In this document: positions 18,024-27,103 of the stretch, one piece after another
How positions within the stretch are numbered: position 1 is the stretch's first letter
Layout of the letters: the number at the start of each line of letters is the position of its first letter
Source: Cellulomonas fimi ATCC 484
Lineage (GTDB): Bacteria; Actinomycetota; Actinomycetes; Actinomycetales; Cellulomonadaceae
Direction of reading: 5' to 3'
Assembly: GCF_000212695.1 (NCBI RefSeq)
Contig: NC_015514.1
Coordinates: forward strand, 3,162,001-3,226,000
DNA length: 64,000 bases
Program-made: the position numbers and the translations under genes
The notes under the pieces: model-generated
Told to the model about the DNA's origin: nothing
The model's input: only the letters and a program-made list of their open reading frames with translations
Database searches by the model: none

Positions 18024-19226
18024 ATGTCCCACCGGCCGACCGCCGCGCTCGCCGCCGCCGCCGCCCTCGTCCTGCCCCTCGCCGCCGCGTGCGTCCCGAA
18101 CGACCCGCCGGCCGACGACGCCACCACCGGCGCGGGCGCGATCACGGTCACCTCGACCGCCGACGCGTGCGACGTCTCCGCCGCGCAGGCACCGTCGGGC
18201 ACGCTCACGTTCACCGTGACCAACGGCGGCGACGACGTCACCGAGTTCTACCTGCTCGGCGAGGACGGCCTGCGCGTCGTGTCCGAGGTGGAGAACATCG
18301 GCCCGGGCCTGAGCCGCGACCTCGTCGTGCAGGCGCGGCCCGGCACCTACTGGACCGCGTGCAAGCCGGGGATGGTCGGCGACGGCATCCGCGCCGAGTT
18401 CGTCGTCACGGACTCCGGCACCGACGTCGGCCCGACGGGCGACGACGCCGAGCTGCTCGCACAGGGCGAGGCGTCGTACGTCGCGTACGTCAAGGACCAG
18501 GTCGGCGCGCTCGTCGCCGGCACGCAGCAGTTCGCCGACGCCTACGCCGCGGGCGACGACGCGACCGCGCGTGACCTGTACGCCGCGACGCGCGTGCACT
18601 GGGAGCGTGTGGAGCCCGTCGCGGAGTCCTTCGGCGACCTGGACCCGCTGCTCGACCTGCGCGAGGCCGACGTCGAGGAGGGGGCCACCTGGACCGGCTG
18701 GCACCTCGTCGAGAAGGACCTGTGGCAGCCCGCGCCCGAGGCGAACGGCGGCGTCGTCTACACGCCGCTGACGCCCGAGCAGCGCCGCGCGGCCGCCGAC
18801 GACATCGTCGCGAACACCGCCCGCCTGCAGGAGCAGGTCACCGACCCGGCGTTCACGTTCGAGGCGTTCCAGATCGCCAACGGCGCGAAGGAGCTGCTCG
18901 ACGAGGTCGCGACGGGCAAGGTCACGGGCGAGGAGGAGATCTGGTCGCACACGGACCTGTGGGACTTCCAGGCGAACGTCGACGGCGCGCGCGTGGCCTA
19001 CGAGGTGCTCGCGGACGTCGTGCAGGACCGCGACCCGGAGCTCGCCGACCTCCTCGACGAGCGGTTCGAGGAGCTGCAGGACCTGCTCTCCGCGCAGGGG
19101 TCGGTCGAGGCAGGCTTCCCGTCGTACGACACCCTGACCGACGAGCAGGTGCGCGAGCTCGCCGGCGCGGTCGACGCGCTCTCCGAGCCGCTGTCGCGCC
19201 TGACCAGCACGGTCACGGGCGCCTGA
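18024..19226 (+). CDS. efeO: Iron uptake lipoprotein EfeO (cupredoxin plus M75 domain)
   Basis: EfeO binds iron outside the membrane and feeds EfeU. The 400-residue protein starts at an ATG with an upstream GAGGAG and has a lipoprotein signal peptide with Cys23 in LAAAC. Residues about 35-130 form the cupredoxin-like domain (ITVTSTADACDVSAAQAPSG onward). The rest is the M75 (imelysin-like) domain with its HxxE metal motif in GWHLVEKDLW. E. coli EfeO is periplasmic and soluble; lipid anchoring is expected here because the cell has one membrane. Confidence 0.93.
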   Translation: MSHRPTAALAAAAALVLPLAAACVPNDPPADDATTGAGAITVTSTADACDVSAAQAPSGTLTFTVTNGGDDVTEFYLLGEDGLRVVSEVENIGPGLSRDLVVQARPGTYWTACKPGMVGDGIRAEFVVTDSGTDVGPTGDDAELLAQGEASYVAYVKDQVGALVAGTQQFADAYAAGDDATARDLYAATRVHWERVEPVAESFGDLDPLLDLREADVEEGATWTGWHLVEKDLWQPAPEANGGVVYTPLTPEQRRAAADDIVANTARLQEQVTDPAFTFEAFQIANGAKELLDEVATGKVTGEEEIWSHTDLWDFQANVDGARVAYEVLADVVQDRDPELADLLDERFEELQDLLSAQGSVEAGFPSYDTLTDEQVRELAGAVDALSEPLSRLTSTVTGA

Positions 19227-19233
19227 GGCCGCG

Positions 19234-20625
19234 ATGACGACGCCGGACGACGCGACGCACCAGGCCCCCGAGACGGGTCTGTCGCGCCGCGCGCTGCTGG
19301 GCCTCGGCGGCGGGATCGCGGCGGTCGCCGCCGCCGCGGGCTTCGGCGCCGCGCGCGGGACCGCGGCCGCGGCGGCCCCGTCGGCCGCACCGCAGCCCGG
19401 CACGTTCGCGTTCACGGGTGCGCACCAGGCCGGCGTCGTCACACCCGCGCAGGACCGCCTCTACCTCGCGGCGTTCGACGTCACGACGGACTCCCGCGAG
19501 GAGCTCGTCGCGCTGCTGCGCCGCTGGACGACGATCGCGGCCCGGCTCACGCAGGGCCTGCCCGCCGGCCCGCTGGGCCCCGCGTCCGGGCCGTACGACG
19601 CGCCGCCCGACGACACCGGCGAGGCGGCCGACCTGCCGCCCGCCGGGCTCACGCTGACCTTCGGGTTCGGCCGCTCGCTGTTCGTCGGCACCCCCGGACC
19701 GGACGGCACGCCCGGCACGGACCGGTTCGGTCTCGCGGACCGCCTGCCCGGCGGCCTCGTCGTCCTGCCGCACTTCTCGGCCGACGACCTCGACCCCGCC
19801 CGCAGCGACGGCGACCTCGTGGTGCAGGCGTGCGCGGACGACCCGCAGGTGGCGGTGCACGCGATCCGGAACCTGTCCCGGGCGGCGTTCGGCGCGGCGA
19901 CGATCCGCTGGACGCAGCTCGGGTACGGCCGGACGTCGTCCACGACGACGGCGCAGCGCACGCCGCGCAACCTGTTCGGCTTCAAGGACGGGACCGCGAA
20001 CGTCAAGGCCGAGGAGGAGGACGCGCTCGCGGCGCACGTGTGGGTCCCCGCCGACGCGGCCGACGCCGACGCCGCCGACGGGGTCGACTCCGCGTGGCTC
20101 ACGGGCGGCACGTACCTCGTCGCGCGGCGCATCCGCATGACCATCGAGACGTGGGACCGCACGTCGCTGCGCGAGCAGGAGACCCTCGTCGGCCGGACCA
20201 AGGGCGAGGGCGCCCCGCTGTCGGGCGGCACCGAGCACTCCGAGCCGGACTTCACGGCGACGGGACGCGGCGGAGCACCGCTCATCGCGGCGAACAGCCA
20301 CGTGCGGCTCGCGCACCCCGACCAGAACGACGGCGTGCGGATGCTGCGGCGTGGCTACAACTTCACGGACGGCAACGACGCGCTCGGCCGCCTCGACGCG
20401 GGGCTGTTCTTCCTCGCGTTCGTGCGGGACCCGCGCACGCACTTCATCCCGATGCAGTCGAGGCTGTCCGCGCAGGACGGGCTGATGGAGTACCTCGAGC
20501 ACACCGGCTCGGGGCTGTTCGCCGTGCCGCGGGGTGTTCCGGACGGCGCGCTCGTGCTCGGTGCCGACGGCACCCCGGCGACCACGGACGACAGCCCGTT
20601 CGTCGGCCAGGACCTGTTCGCCTGA
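19234..20625 (+). CDS. efeB: Deferrochelatase/DyP-type peroxidase EfeB
   Basis: A 463-residue heme peroxidase of the EfeB class, exported folded. The N-terminus has a twin-arginine signal (LSRRALLGLGGG, then a hydrophobic Ala-rich core), consistent with the Tat pathway; tatB lies later in the window. The DyP GxxDG motif appears as GFKDGT (about residue 249), and the distal Arg lies in MLRRGYNF. The His of NSHVRLAHP is the likely heme ligand. It may oxidise ferrous iron for EfeU or release iron from heme. The ATG is 7 nt after the efeO stop, so the two are co-translated in one operon. Confidence 0.93.
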   Translation: MTTPDDATHQAPETGLSRRALLGLGGGIAAVAAAAGFGAARGTAAAAAPSAAPQPGTFAFTGAHQAGVVTPAQDRLYLAAFDVTTDSREELVALLRRWTTIAARLTQGLPAGPLGPASGPYDAPPDDTGEAADLPPAGLTLTFGFGRSLFVGTPGPDGTPGTDRFGLADRLPGGLVVLPHFSADDLDPARSDGDLVVQACADDPQVAVHAIRNLSRAAFGAATIRWTQLGYGRTSSTTTAQRTPRNLFGFKDGTANVKAEEEDALAAHVWVPADAADADAADGVDSAWLTGGTYLVARRIRMTIETWDRTSLREQETLVGRTKGEGAPLSGGTEHSEPDFTATGRGGAPLIAANSHVRLAHPDQNDGVRMLRRGYNFTDGNDALGRLDAGLFFLAFVRDPRTHFIPMQSRLSAQDGLMEYLEHTGSGLFAVPRGVPDGALVLGADGTPATTDDSPFVGQDLFA

Positions 20626-20665
20626 CGGCTCGCACGGTCGGCGCCCGGCACCGCTGCGGGCGCGG

Positions 20666-20671
20666 TAGCGT
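20666..20671 (+). promoter_or_regulatory. -10 element, leaderless EEP gene
   Basis: TAGCGT, 7 nt before the GTG at 20679. Confidence 0.55.
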
Positions 20672-20678
20672 GCCGCGC

Positions 20679-22676
20679 GTGAGCACCACCGCCCGTCCCG
20701 GCCCCCCGCCCACCACCCCGCCGGACGCCGGGACCGCGACGCGCGTGTGGCTCGTGGCCGCGCTGACGCTCGCCGGGCTCGAGGCGGTCCGGGCGAGCGG
20801 ACCGTTCCTCGACCGCTGGTTCGCGGTCGGCACCGTCGCGGCGGGCGGGGCGGCCGTCGTGACGTACGCGGGCGCGGGCCTTGTCACGGCGGGCCTGCTG
20901 ACCGTCCTGCGACGGCGCGCGGGGCTCCCGGACGGCCGCACGCTGCTCGTCGGCGCGGGCGTGCTCGCCGCGCTCCGCGTGGCCCTGCAGGCGCTCGACG
21001 GGCTCGCGCTCGACGTCGTCGGCCTGGTCACGGTCGCGGTCGCGGTCGCGCTGCTGACGCTCGCCGTGGGGCACGTCGCGGGTCGCCCGGGCGGTCCGCG
21101 GCAGGCCGCGACCGGTCTGGTCGTGGGCGGCGCGCTGTCCGTCGCCCTGCAGCTCCTGCTCGGCACGTGGGACGCCGTGTGGCGGTCGTCGGCCGCCGGG
21201 TGGGTCGTGGCTCTCGTGGTGGCCGCCGCTCCGTTCGCCGCGCGGCGCGGGCTCCTCGACGTGCACGCGTCCCCCGAGCCGGCCGGGCGGCCGCGTCGGC
21301 TGTGGGCCCTCGGCCCGTACCTCGCCGTCGCGGCGATGCTGCTCGCGAACCCGGCGTTCGCCGCGAGCCAGGCCGACGTGCCGCTCGACGCCGCTGGGCT
21401 CGTGCTCGTGGGGTCGGCGGTGCTGGGCGCGTGGCCGCTCCTGCGCCCCGACGTGTGGCCCGCGGCCGTGCGGGTCGCCGCCGCGGTGGTGCTCGTGCTC
21501 GGCGTCGCGACGGCGCTGCTCGCGACGGGCCCGGTCGCGCTCGCGGCGCTCGCCGTCGCGCAGGTCTGCGCCGGGGTGGTCCTCGCGACCGTCCTCAGCA
21601 CCCGCCGCCCCGCGCCGCCCGGGATCCCCCGCACCGCCCTGTCGACGGCGGGCGCCGGGCTCGGGCTCGTCCTGACGCTGCTGCTCTACATGCTCGACTA
21701 CGACGTGCCGCTGCCGGTGGACAACGCGTGGGTCGTCGTCGCCGCGGCGGTGGTGCTCGCGCTCGCGGGGCTGCGCCGCCGGACCCCGCCCGTGCCGGCC
21801 GCCGCGGTCGTCGAGGCGCCGCCGGTCGACCGCGAGCCCGTCCCGGCGCGCGTCAACCCCGTCCGGTGGCTGCTCGTGCCCGCGGTCGTCGTGGCCGTCG
21901 TGGGCGTGCTCGTCGGCGGGCGCGGCTGGAGCACCACGGGCCCCCAGGTTCCCGCGGCGGCGGCCGACGACGGCACGCTCACGGTCGTCGACTGGAACCT
22001 GCACTACGGCGTGAGCCCGCTGACGGCGGTCGACCTCGAGGCCGTCGCCCGCACCATCGAGGAGCAGGACCCCGACGTCGTGACGCTGCAGGAGGTGCAG
22101 CGCGGCTGGGTCTTCGGCGGTGGCAGCGACATGGCGACGTGGCTCGCGCACCGGCTCGGCATGACGGTGCGCTTCGCGCCGGCGGCCGACCGGCAGTTCG
22201 GCAACGCGGTCCTCGCCCGCTCGGGGCTGACCGACGTGGCCGTGCACCCGCTGCCCTACGGGCAGGGTCCGCAGGAGCGGTCCGCGCTGTCCGCGACCCT
22301 CACGACGGCCGACGGCGGCACCGTCCGTGTCACGTCCGTGCACCTGCAGCACCGCGAGTCCGCGACCCCGACGCGCCTGGCGCAGCTGGACGCGCTGCTC
22401 GCGGCCGAGCGCGTCGACGGCCCCGCGCTGCTCGCGGGCGACCTCAACGCGACGCCGGGCTCCCCCGAGCTGGACCTCCTGACGGGCGCGGGCTGGGTGA
22501 GCGCGGTCGACGCCGCCGGCGACGCGGACGCCACGACCCACCCGAGCACGGACCCCGAGCAGCGCATCGACTGGGTCCTCGGGCAGCGCGGGACGTTCAC
22601 CGAGGCGACGGTCGGCACGTCGACGCTGTCCGACCACCTGCCGGTGACCGCACGCTGGCGCCCGGACGCCGGCTGA
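20679..22676 (+). CDS. Multi-span membrane protein fused to an endonuclease/exonuclease/phosphatase domain
   Basis: The 665-residue product has two parts. Residues about 20-420 contain roughly ten hydrophobic spans with no recognised transporter motif. Residues about 430-665 are an EEP-family metal-dependent phosphodiesterase domain: VDWNLHYG, DVVTLQEVQRGW (metal Glu), LLAGDLNATPGSPE (catalytic Asp-Leu-Asn) and SDHLPVTARW (catalytic Asp-His). The last span lies just before the EEP domain. Which side of the membrane the EEP domain faces depends on the span count and cannot be settled here. A phospholipid or nucleic-acid substrate is possible. It has its own promoter after efeB and faces lpdA. 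Confidence 0.85.
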   Translation: MSTTARPGPPPTTPPDAGTATRVWLVAALTLAGLEAVRASGPFLDRWFAVGTVAAGGAAVVTYAGAGLVTAGLLTVLRRRAGLPDGRTLLVGAGVLAALRVALQALDGLALDVVGLVTVAVAVALLTLAVGHVAGRPGGPRQAATGLVVGGALSVALQLLLGTWDAVWRSSAAGWVVALVVAAAPFAARRGLLDVHASPEPAGRPRRLWALGPYLAVAAMLLANPAFAASQADVPLDAAGLVLVGSAVLGAWPLLRPDVWPAAVRVAAAVVLVLGVATALLATGPVALAALAVAQVCAGVVLATVLSTRRPAPPGIPRTALSTAGAGLGLVLTLLLYMLDYDVPLPVDNAWVVVAAAVVLALAGLRRRTPPVPAAAVVEAPPVDREPVPARVNPVRWLLVPAVVVAVVGVLVGGRGWSTTGPQVPAAAADDGTLTVVDWNLHYGVSPLTAVDLEAVARTIEEQDPDVVTLQEVQRGWVFGGGSDMATWLAHRLGMTVRFAPAADRQFGNAVLARSGLTDVAVHPLPYGQGPQERSALSATLTTADGGTVRVTSVHLQHRESATPTRLAQLDALLAAERVDGPALLAGDLNATPGSPELDLLTGAGWVSAVDAAGDADATTHPSTDPEQRIDWVLGQRGTFTEATVGTSTLSDHLPVTARWRPDAG

Positions 22677-22740
22677 CGCGAGCGCGTCGGCCGGCCGTGC
22701 ACGCACCGGCCCCCACGACGTCCGCGGACGGGCGCCCGCG

Positions 22741-24201
22741 TCAGTCGACCGCGCGGTGCAGCATCCGGGCGACCTCGGCGATCGTGCCGGACATCGACGG
22801 GTAGACCGTCGAGGCGTCGGCGACCTGGTCGACCGTGAGCCGGTGCGTCACGGCGAGCGTCAGCGGGAAGATCGACTCGCTCGCCCGCGGGCCCACCACG
22901 ACGGCGCCGAGGACGGTGCCCGTGCCGACGCCCGCGAACACCTTCACGAACCCGTCGTGGACGCCCAGCATCTTGGCGCGCGGGTTGCGCGCGAGCGGCA
23001 GCGTGCTGACGGAGTAGTCGACGCCCTCGGACCGCAGGAGCGCCTCGGAGGCGCCGACGGTCGCGATCTCGGGCGCCGTGAAGATGTTGGCGGACACCCC
23101 GCGCAGCGACAGCGGCTTCACGGCGTCGCCGAGCGCGTGGGACATCGCGATGCGCCCCTGCGTCGCCGCGACCGACGCGAGCGGGAGCACCCCCGTCACG
23201 TCGCCCGCCGCGTAGACGCCGCGCACGCTCGTGCGCGACACCTTGTCGACCTCGACGTGCCCGCTGGCCGTAAGCCGCACGCCGGCCTCCTCGAGCCCGA
23301 GCCCTGCCGTCGTCGGCACGGACCCGACCGCGAACAGCACGTGCGACGCGTCGAGCACGCGCCCGTCGGCGAGCGTGACCTCGACGCGGTCGCCCACGCG
23401 CCGCGCGCCCGCGGCCCGCGAGCGCGACAGGACGGTCATGCCGCGCGCCTTGAACACGTCCTCGAGGAGCTGCGCCGCGTCGGCGTCCTCGCCGGGCAGC
23501 ACGCGCTCGCGCGACGACACGAGCGTGACGTCGGCCCCCAGCGACGTGTACGCGCCCGCGAACTCCGCGCCCGTGACGCCGGACCCGACGACGACGAGCT
23601 TCTCCGGGAGCTCCTGCAGGTCGTAGAGCTGGGTCCAGGTCAGGATCCGCTCGCCGTCGGGAACGGCCTCGGGCAGCACGCGCGGGGTCGCGCCCGTCGC
23701 GACGAGCACGACGTCGGCGTCGAGCGTCTCCTGCCCGCCGTCGGCGGTCGTGACCTCGACGCGCGAGGGACCGTCGAGCCGCGCGTGGCCGAGCACGGTG
23801 CGCACGCCCTCGCGGTCCAGCCGGCCACGGATGTCGGCGGACTGCGCGGCGGCGAGCGCCTTGACGCGCGCGTTCACGGCGGCCAGGTCGATGCTGTGCC
23901 GCGCGAGCGAACCGACACCCCCGGGCGCGACGGCCCCGGGAGGGGCGACGCCGTCGAGCCGGATGCCCAGCTCGGGCGCACGGTCGGCGATCGTCATCCA
24001 CTCGGCGGTCGCGATGAGCGTCTTGGACGGCACGACGTCGGTGAGCACGGCGGCACCGCCGAGCCCCGCGCGCTCGACGACGGTGACGTCGGCGCCCAGG
24101 CGCCGGGCGACGAGAGCCGCCTCGTACCCGCCGGGGCCACCGCCCACGACGACGACACGGGGCGAGGCGGGACGGTCGGATGCCAGCGGTGCGGTGCTCA
24201 C
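22741..24201 (-). CDS. lpdA: NAD(P)H-quinone dehydrogenase of the LpdA type
   Basis: The 486-residue flavoprotein has the glutathione-reductase fold: FAD motif VVVGGGPGGYEAALVARRLG at the N-terminus, NAD(P) motif VVVGSGVTGAEFAGAYTSLG, and the second FAD motif VYAAGDVTG. The redox-active CxxxxC of true lipoamide dehydrogenases is absent; the site reads GGAAVLTDVVPSKTLI. That substitution is characteristic of mycobacterial LpdA (Rv3303c), which reduces quinones. It should therefore be a cytosolic NAD(P)H:quinone reductase. The GTG at 24201 is chosen by its upstream -10-like hexamer. Confidence 0.88.
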   Translation of the reverse strand: MSTAPLASDRPASPRVVVVGGGPGGYEAALVARRLGADVTVVERAGLGGAAVLTDVVPSKTLIATAEWMTIADRAPELGIRLDGVAPPGAVAPGGVGSLARHSIDLAAVNARVKALAAAQSADIRGRLDREGVRTVLGHARLDGPSRVEVTTADGGQETLDADVVLVATGATPRVLPEAVPDGERILTWTQLYDLQELPEKLVVVGSGVTGAEFAGAYTSLGADVTLVSSRERVLPGEDADAAQLLEDVFKARGMTVLSRSRAAGARRVGDRVEVTLADGRVLDASHVLFAVGSVPTTAGLGLEEAGVRLTASGHVEVDKVSRTSVRGVYAAGDVTGVLPLASVAATQGRIAMSHALGDAVKPLSLRGVSANIFTAPEIATVGASEALLRSEGVDYSVSTLPLARNPRAKMLGVHDGFVKVFAGVGTGTVLGAVVVGPRASESIFPLTLAVTHRLTVDQVADASTVYPSMSGTIAEVARMLHRAVD

Positions 24202-24209
24202 GGGGGCCC

Positions 24210-24215
24210 ATTCTG
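24210..24215 (-). promoter_or_regulatory. -10-like element, lpdA
   Basis: CAGAAT on the minus strand, 8 nt before the GTG at 24201. Confidence 0.45.
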
Positions 24216-24253
24216 CCTGCCGCGCCCTGCACGGGCCGGTCGACCGGCGGCGT

Positions 24254-24259
24254 TAGCCT
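24254..24259 (+). promoter_or_regulatory. -10 element, leaderless PNP gene
   Basis: TAGCCT, 6 nt before the ATG at 24266. Confidence 0.6.
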
Positions 24260-24265
24260 TCGGGC

Positions 24266-25117
24266 ATGAGCGACCTCACCGCCGTCCCGGACCTCGACGA
24301 CCCCGCGACCGACCCGTTCGACGTCGCACGCGCCGCCGCGGAGCACATCGCGCAGGCCACCGGCGTTGCCCGGCACGACGTGGCCCTCGTGCTCGGCTCC
24401 GGCTGGGGAGGCGCGGCCGACCTGCTCGGGGAGACCGTCGCCGAGCTGCCCAGCACCGAGGTGCCCGGGTTCAGCGCGGCGGCCGTGGTGGGGCACGTCG
24501 GCACGATCCGCTCGATCCGCATCGCCGGCGGCGACGGGGCCGCCCCGAAGCACGCGCTCGTGCTCGGCTCGCGCACGCACCTGTACGAGGGCCGGGGGGT
24601 GCGGCGCGTCGTGCACGGGGTGCGCACGGCCGCGGCGACGGGCGCGTCGACGCTCGTGCTGACCAACGGGTGCGGCGGTCTCAACCCCGCGTGGGGCCCG
24701 GGCACGCCCGTCCTGATCTCGGACCACATCAACCTCACGGCCACCTCGCCGCTCGAGGGTGCGACGTTCGTCGACCTCACGGACCTGTACTCGGCGCGGC
24801 TGCGGGAGGTCGCGCGGTCGGTCGACCCCTCGCTCGACGAGGGCGTGTACGTGCAGTTCCGCGGCCCGCACTACGAGACGCCGGCGGAGGTCGCGATGGC
24901 GGGCCGGCTCGGCGGGGACCTCGTCGGCATGTCGACGACGCTCGAGGCGATCGCCGCCCGGCACGCCGGGCTCGAGGTGCTCGGCGTCTCCCTGGTGACC
25001 AACTTCGGCGCTGGGATCAGCGACCAGCCGCTGTCCCACACCGAGGTGCTCGAGGCGGGTGCGGCGGCCGGCCCGCGCATCAGCGCCCTCCTCGCGGAGG
25101 TCGTCCGGCGCGTCTGA
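24266..25117 (+). CDS. Purine-nucleoside phosphorylase (trimeric, class II)
   Basis: PNP splits inosine, guanosine and their deoxy forms with phosphate into base and (deoxy)ribose 1-phosphate. The 283 residues show VLGSGWGGAADLLGE (phosphate loop), LTNGCGGLNPAWGPG, QFRGPHYETPAEV and GMSTTLEAIAARHAG with VTNFGAGIS. The active-site Glu of GPHYETPAE and the Asn of VTNFGAG, which reads the 6-oxopurine, are both present. Products can go to the mutase encoded 121 nt downstream. Mycobacterial deoD lies beside pmmB in the same way. Confidence 0.93.
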   Translation: MSDLTAVPDLDDPATDPFDVARAAAEHIAQATGVARHDVALVLGSGWGGAADLLGETVAELPSTEVPGFSAAAVVGHVGTIRSIRIAGGDGAAPKHALVLGSRTHLYEGRGVRRVVHGVRTAAATGASTLVLTNGCGGLNPAWGPGTPVLISDHINLTATSPLEGATFVDLTDLYSARLREVARSVDPSLDEGVYVQFRGPHYETPAEVAMAGRLGGDLVGMSTTLEAIAARHAGLEVLGVSLVTNFGAGISDQPLSHTEVLEAGAAAGPRISALLAEVVRRV

Positions 25118-25137
25118 GCGGTCCCCCGCAGGCCCCA

Positions 25138-25180
25138 CGGCCCGTGTCCCGGCGCGTCGCTCGCGCGCGGGCACGGGCCG
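25138..25180 (+). terminator. Hairpin after the PNP gene
   Basis: A stem of 13 bp with one bulged base (cggcccgtg...cacgggccg core) lies 20 nt after the stop. Confidence 0.5.
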
Positions 25181-25226
25181 CCGCCGCGCCGGGACCTTCG
25201 ACGACGCGGTCTCCGCCGCAGGCCAG

Positions 25227-25232
25227 TACGTT
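25227..25232 (+). promoter_or_regulatory. -10 element, leaderless phosphohexomutase
   Basis: TACGTT, 6 nt before the ATG at 25239. Confidence 0.5.
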
Positions 25233-25238
25233 GGCCCC

Positions 25239-27086
25239 ATGACCGACGAGGGGTGGGCCGCGCTCGAGGCACGGGTGCAGGCCTGGATCGACGACGACCC
25301 TGACCCGCAGACGGCGGACGAGCTGCGCGGCCTGCTGACGACGGCCCGGACCGGCCCCGAGGGCCTGCTGCCCGGCCACGACCCGGACCCGACGCAGCGA
25401 CAGGCCATCGACGCGCGGGCGGCCGCCCGCGCGGAGCTCGCCGACCGCTTCCAGGGCCTCCTGCAGTTCGGCACCGCCGGTCTGCGCGGGCGCCTCGCGG
25501 GCGGACCGCACCGCATGAACCGTGCGGTCGTGGTCCGCGCCGCCGCGGGCATCGCGGACTTCCTGCTCGGCGAGCTCGACGGCGTCACCCCGCCGCCGCG
25601 CGTCGTCGTCGGGTACGACGCCCGGCACAACTCGGCGCAGTTCGCGCTCGACACCGCGGGCGTGCTCACGGCCGTCGGCATCGAGGTGCTCCTGCTGCCC
25701 GAGCCGCTGCCGACCCCCGTGCTCGCGTTCTGCGTCCGCCACCTCGACGCCGACGCCGGGATCATGGTGACGGCGTCGCACAACCCGCCGCAGGACAACG
25801 GCTACAAGGTCTACCTGGGCGGCCGGGTCGTCACCGACGCCGGTCAGGGCGCACAGATCGTGCCTCCCACCGACACGGCGATCGCCGCCGAGATCGCGCG
25901 CGTGCCGTCGGTCGCGTCCGTCCCGCGCGCCGACCACGGCTGGACCGTGCTGGGCCAGGACGTCGTCGACGCCTACGTGCGCACGGTCGTCGGCCTCGCC
26001 GACCTCTCGCCCGAGGCCCGCGCCGCCGCGGGCGACCTGCGGATCGTGCTGACGCCGCTGCACGGCGTCGGCGGTCGCGTCGCCCAGCGCGTGCTCGCCG
26101 AGGCAGGGTTCACCGACGTCCTCCTCGTGCCCGAGCAGGAGTTCCCCGACCCGGACTTCCCGTCGGTCGCCTTCCCCAACCCCGAGGAGCCCGGCGCGAT
26201 CGACCTCGCGATCGGCCTGGCCGGGGACGAGCGCGCCGACCTGGTGCTCGCCCTCGACCCGGACGCGGACCGCTGCGCGGTCGCCGTGCAGGACCTGCGC
26301 TCGCGCTCGTACCGCGGCCCCGACACCGCCGCCGCCGAGGGCTGGCGCATGCTGCACGGCGACGAGACCGGCGCGCTGCTCGGCGACCTGGCTGCGCGCC
26401 GGGCCGCCGCCGCGTCGCGCGACCACGCGGTGCTCGCGAGCTCGATCGTCTCCTCGCGACTGCTCGCCGAGATCGCGCGGCACGCAGGCCTGCAGCACCG
26501 GCAGACGCTCACCGGGTTCAAGTGGATCTCCCGCGTCGACGGGCTCGTGTTCGGCTACGAGGAGGCCCTCGGCTACTGCGTCGACCCGGCCCACGTCCGC
26601 GACAAGGACGGCATCTCCGCGGCCCTCACGGTCGCCGGGCTCGCCGCGACCCTCAAGGCCCAGGGGCGCTCGCCCGTGGACGCGCTCGACGACCTCGCGC
26701 GCGCGCACGGCCTGCACCTCACCGGTCAGGTGTCGGCGCGGTTCGCCGACCTCGCGGACATCGGCGCGACCGTCCAGCGCCTGCGCGCGACCCCGCCGCG
26801 CACGCTCGCCGGCGTCCCCGTGACGTCGGTCGTCGACCTCGCCGCCGGGACGGAGGACGACCGTGACGGCCTGCCGCCCACCGACGGCCTGCGGATGTTC
26901 ACGTCCGACGGCACGCGCGTCATCGTCCGGCCCAGCGGCACCGAGCCGAAGGTGAAGTGCTACCTCGAGGTCGTCGAGCCCGTCGCGGCCGACGCCGACG
27001 ACGACGCGGTCACGCACGCCCGCCGCTCGGCCCGCGCACGGCTCGACGCGCTCGCCGCCGACGTCCGCACGGTCCTCGGGCTCTAG
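25239..27086 (+). CDS. Alpha-D-phosphohexomutase family enzyme (phosphoglucomutase/phosphopentomutase-like)
   Basis: The 615-residue protein carries every functional loop of the family: the phosphoserine site TASHNPPQDNGYK (Ser about 180), the metal loop DPDADR, the sugar-binding GYEEALGY and the phosphate-binding RPSGTEPKVK. Proteins of this length are annotated PmmB in mycobacteria. Because it sits directly after PNP and close to deoC and deoA, conversion of (deoxy)ribose 1-phosphate to the 5-phosphate is a reasonable inferred role, but glucose or mannose phosphates cannot be excluded. The ATG at 25239 is set by the adjacent -10. Confidence 0.88.
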   Translation: MTDEGWAALEARVQAWIDDDPDPQTADELRGLLTTARTGPEGLLPGHDPDPTQRQAIDARAAARAELADRFQGLLQFGTAGLRGRLAGGPHRMNRAVVVRAAAGIADFLLGELDGVTPPPRVVVGYDARHNSAQFALDTAGVLTAVGIEVLLLPEPLPTPVLAFCVRHLDADAGIMVTASHNPPQDNGYKVYLGGRVVTDAGQGAQIVPPTDTAIAAEIARVPSVASVPRADHGWTVLGQDVVDAYVRTVVGLADLSPEARAAAGDLRIVLTPLHGVGGRVAQRVLAEAGFTDVLLVPEQEFPDPDFPSVAFPNPEEPGAIDLAIGLAGDERADLVLALDPDADRCAVAVQDLRSRSYRGPDTAAAEGWRMLHGDETGALLGDLAARRAAAASRDHAVLASSIVSSRLLAEIARHAGLQHRQTLTGFKWISRVDGLVFGYEEALGYCVDPAHVRDKDGISAALTVAGLAATLKAQGRSPVDALDDLARAHGLHLTGQVSARFADLADIGATVQRLRATPPRTLAGVPVTSVVDLAAGTEDDRDGLPPTDGLRMFTSDGTRVIVRPSGTEPKVKCYLEVVEPVAADADDDAVTHARRSARARLDALAADVRTVLGL

Positions 27087-27103
27087 GCGCCGCGCGACGT
27101 CGA

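Noticed and set aside
22256..25798. A 1180-codon open frame on the minus strand
   Set aside because: It covers the end of the EEP gene, lpdA (other frame), PNP and the mutase start, all with strong motifs. Its own translation is low-complexity.
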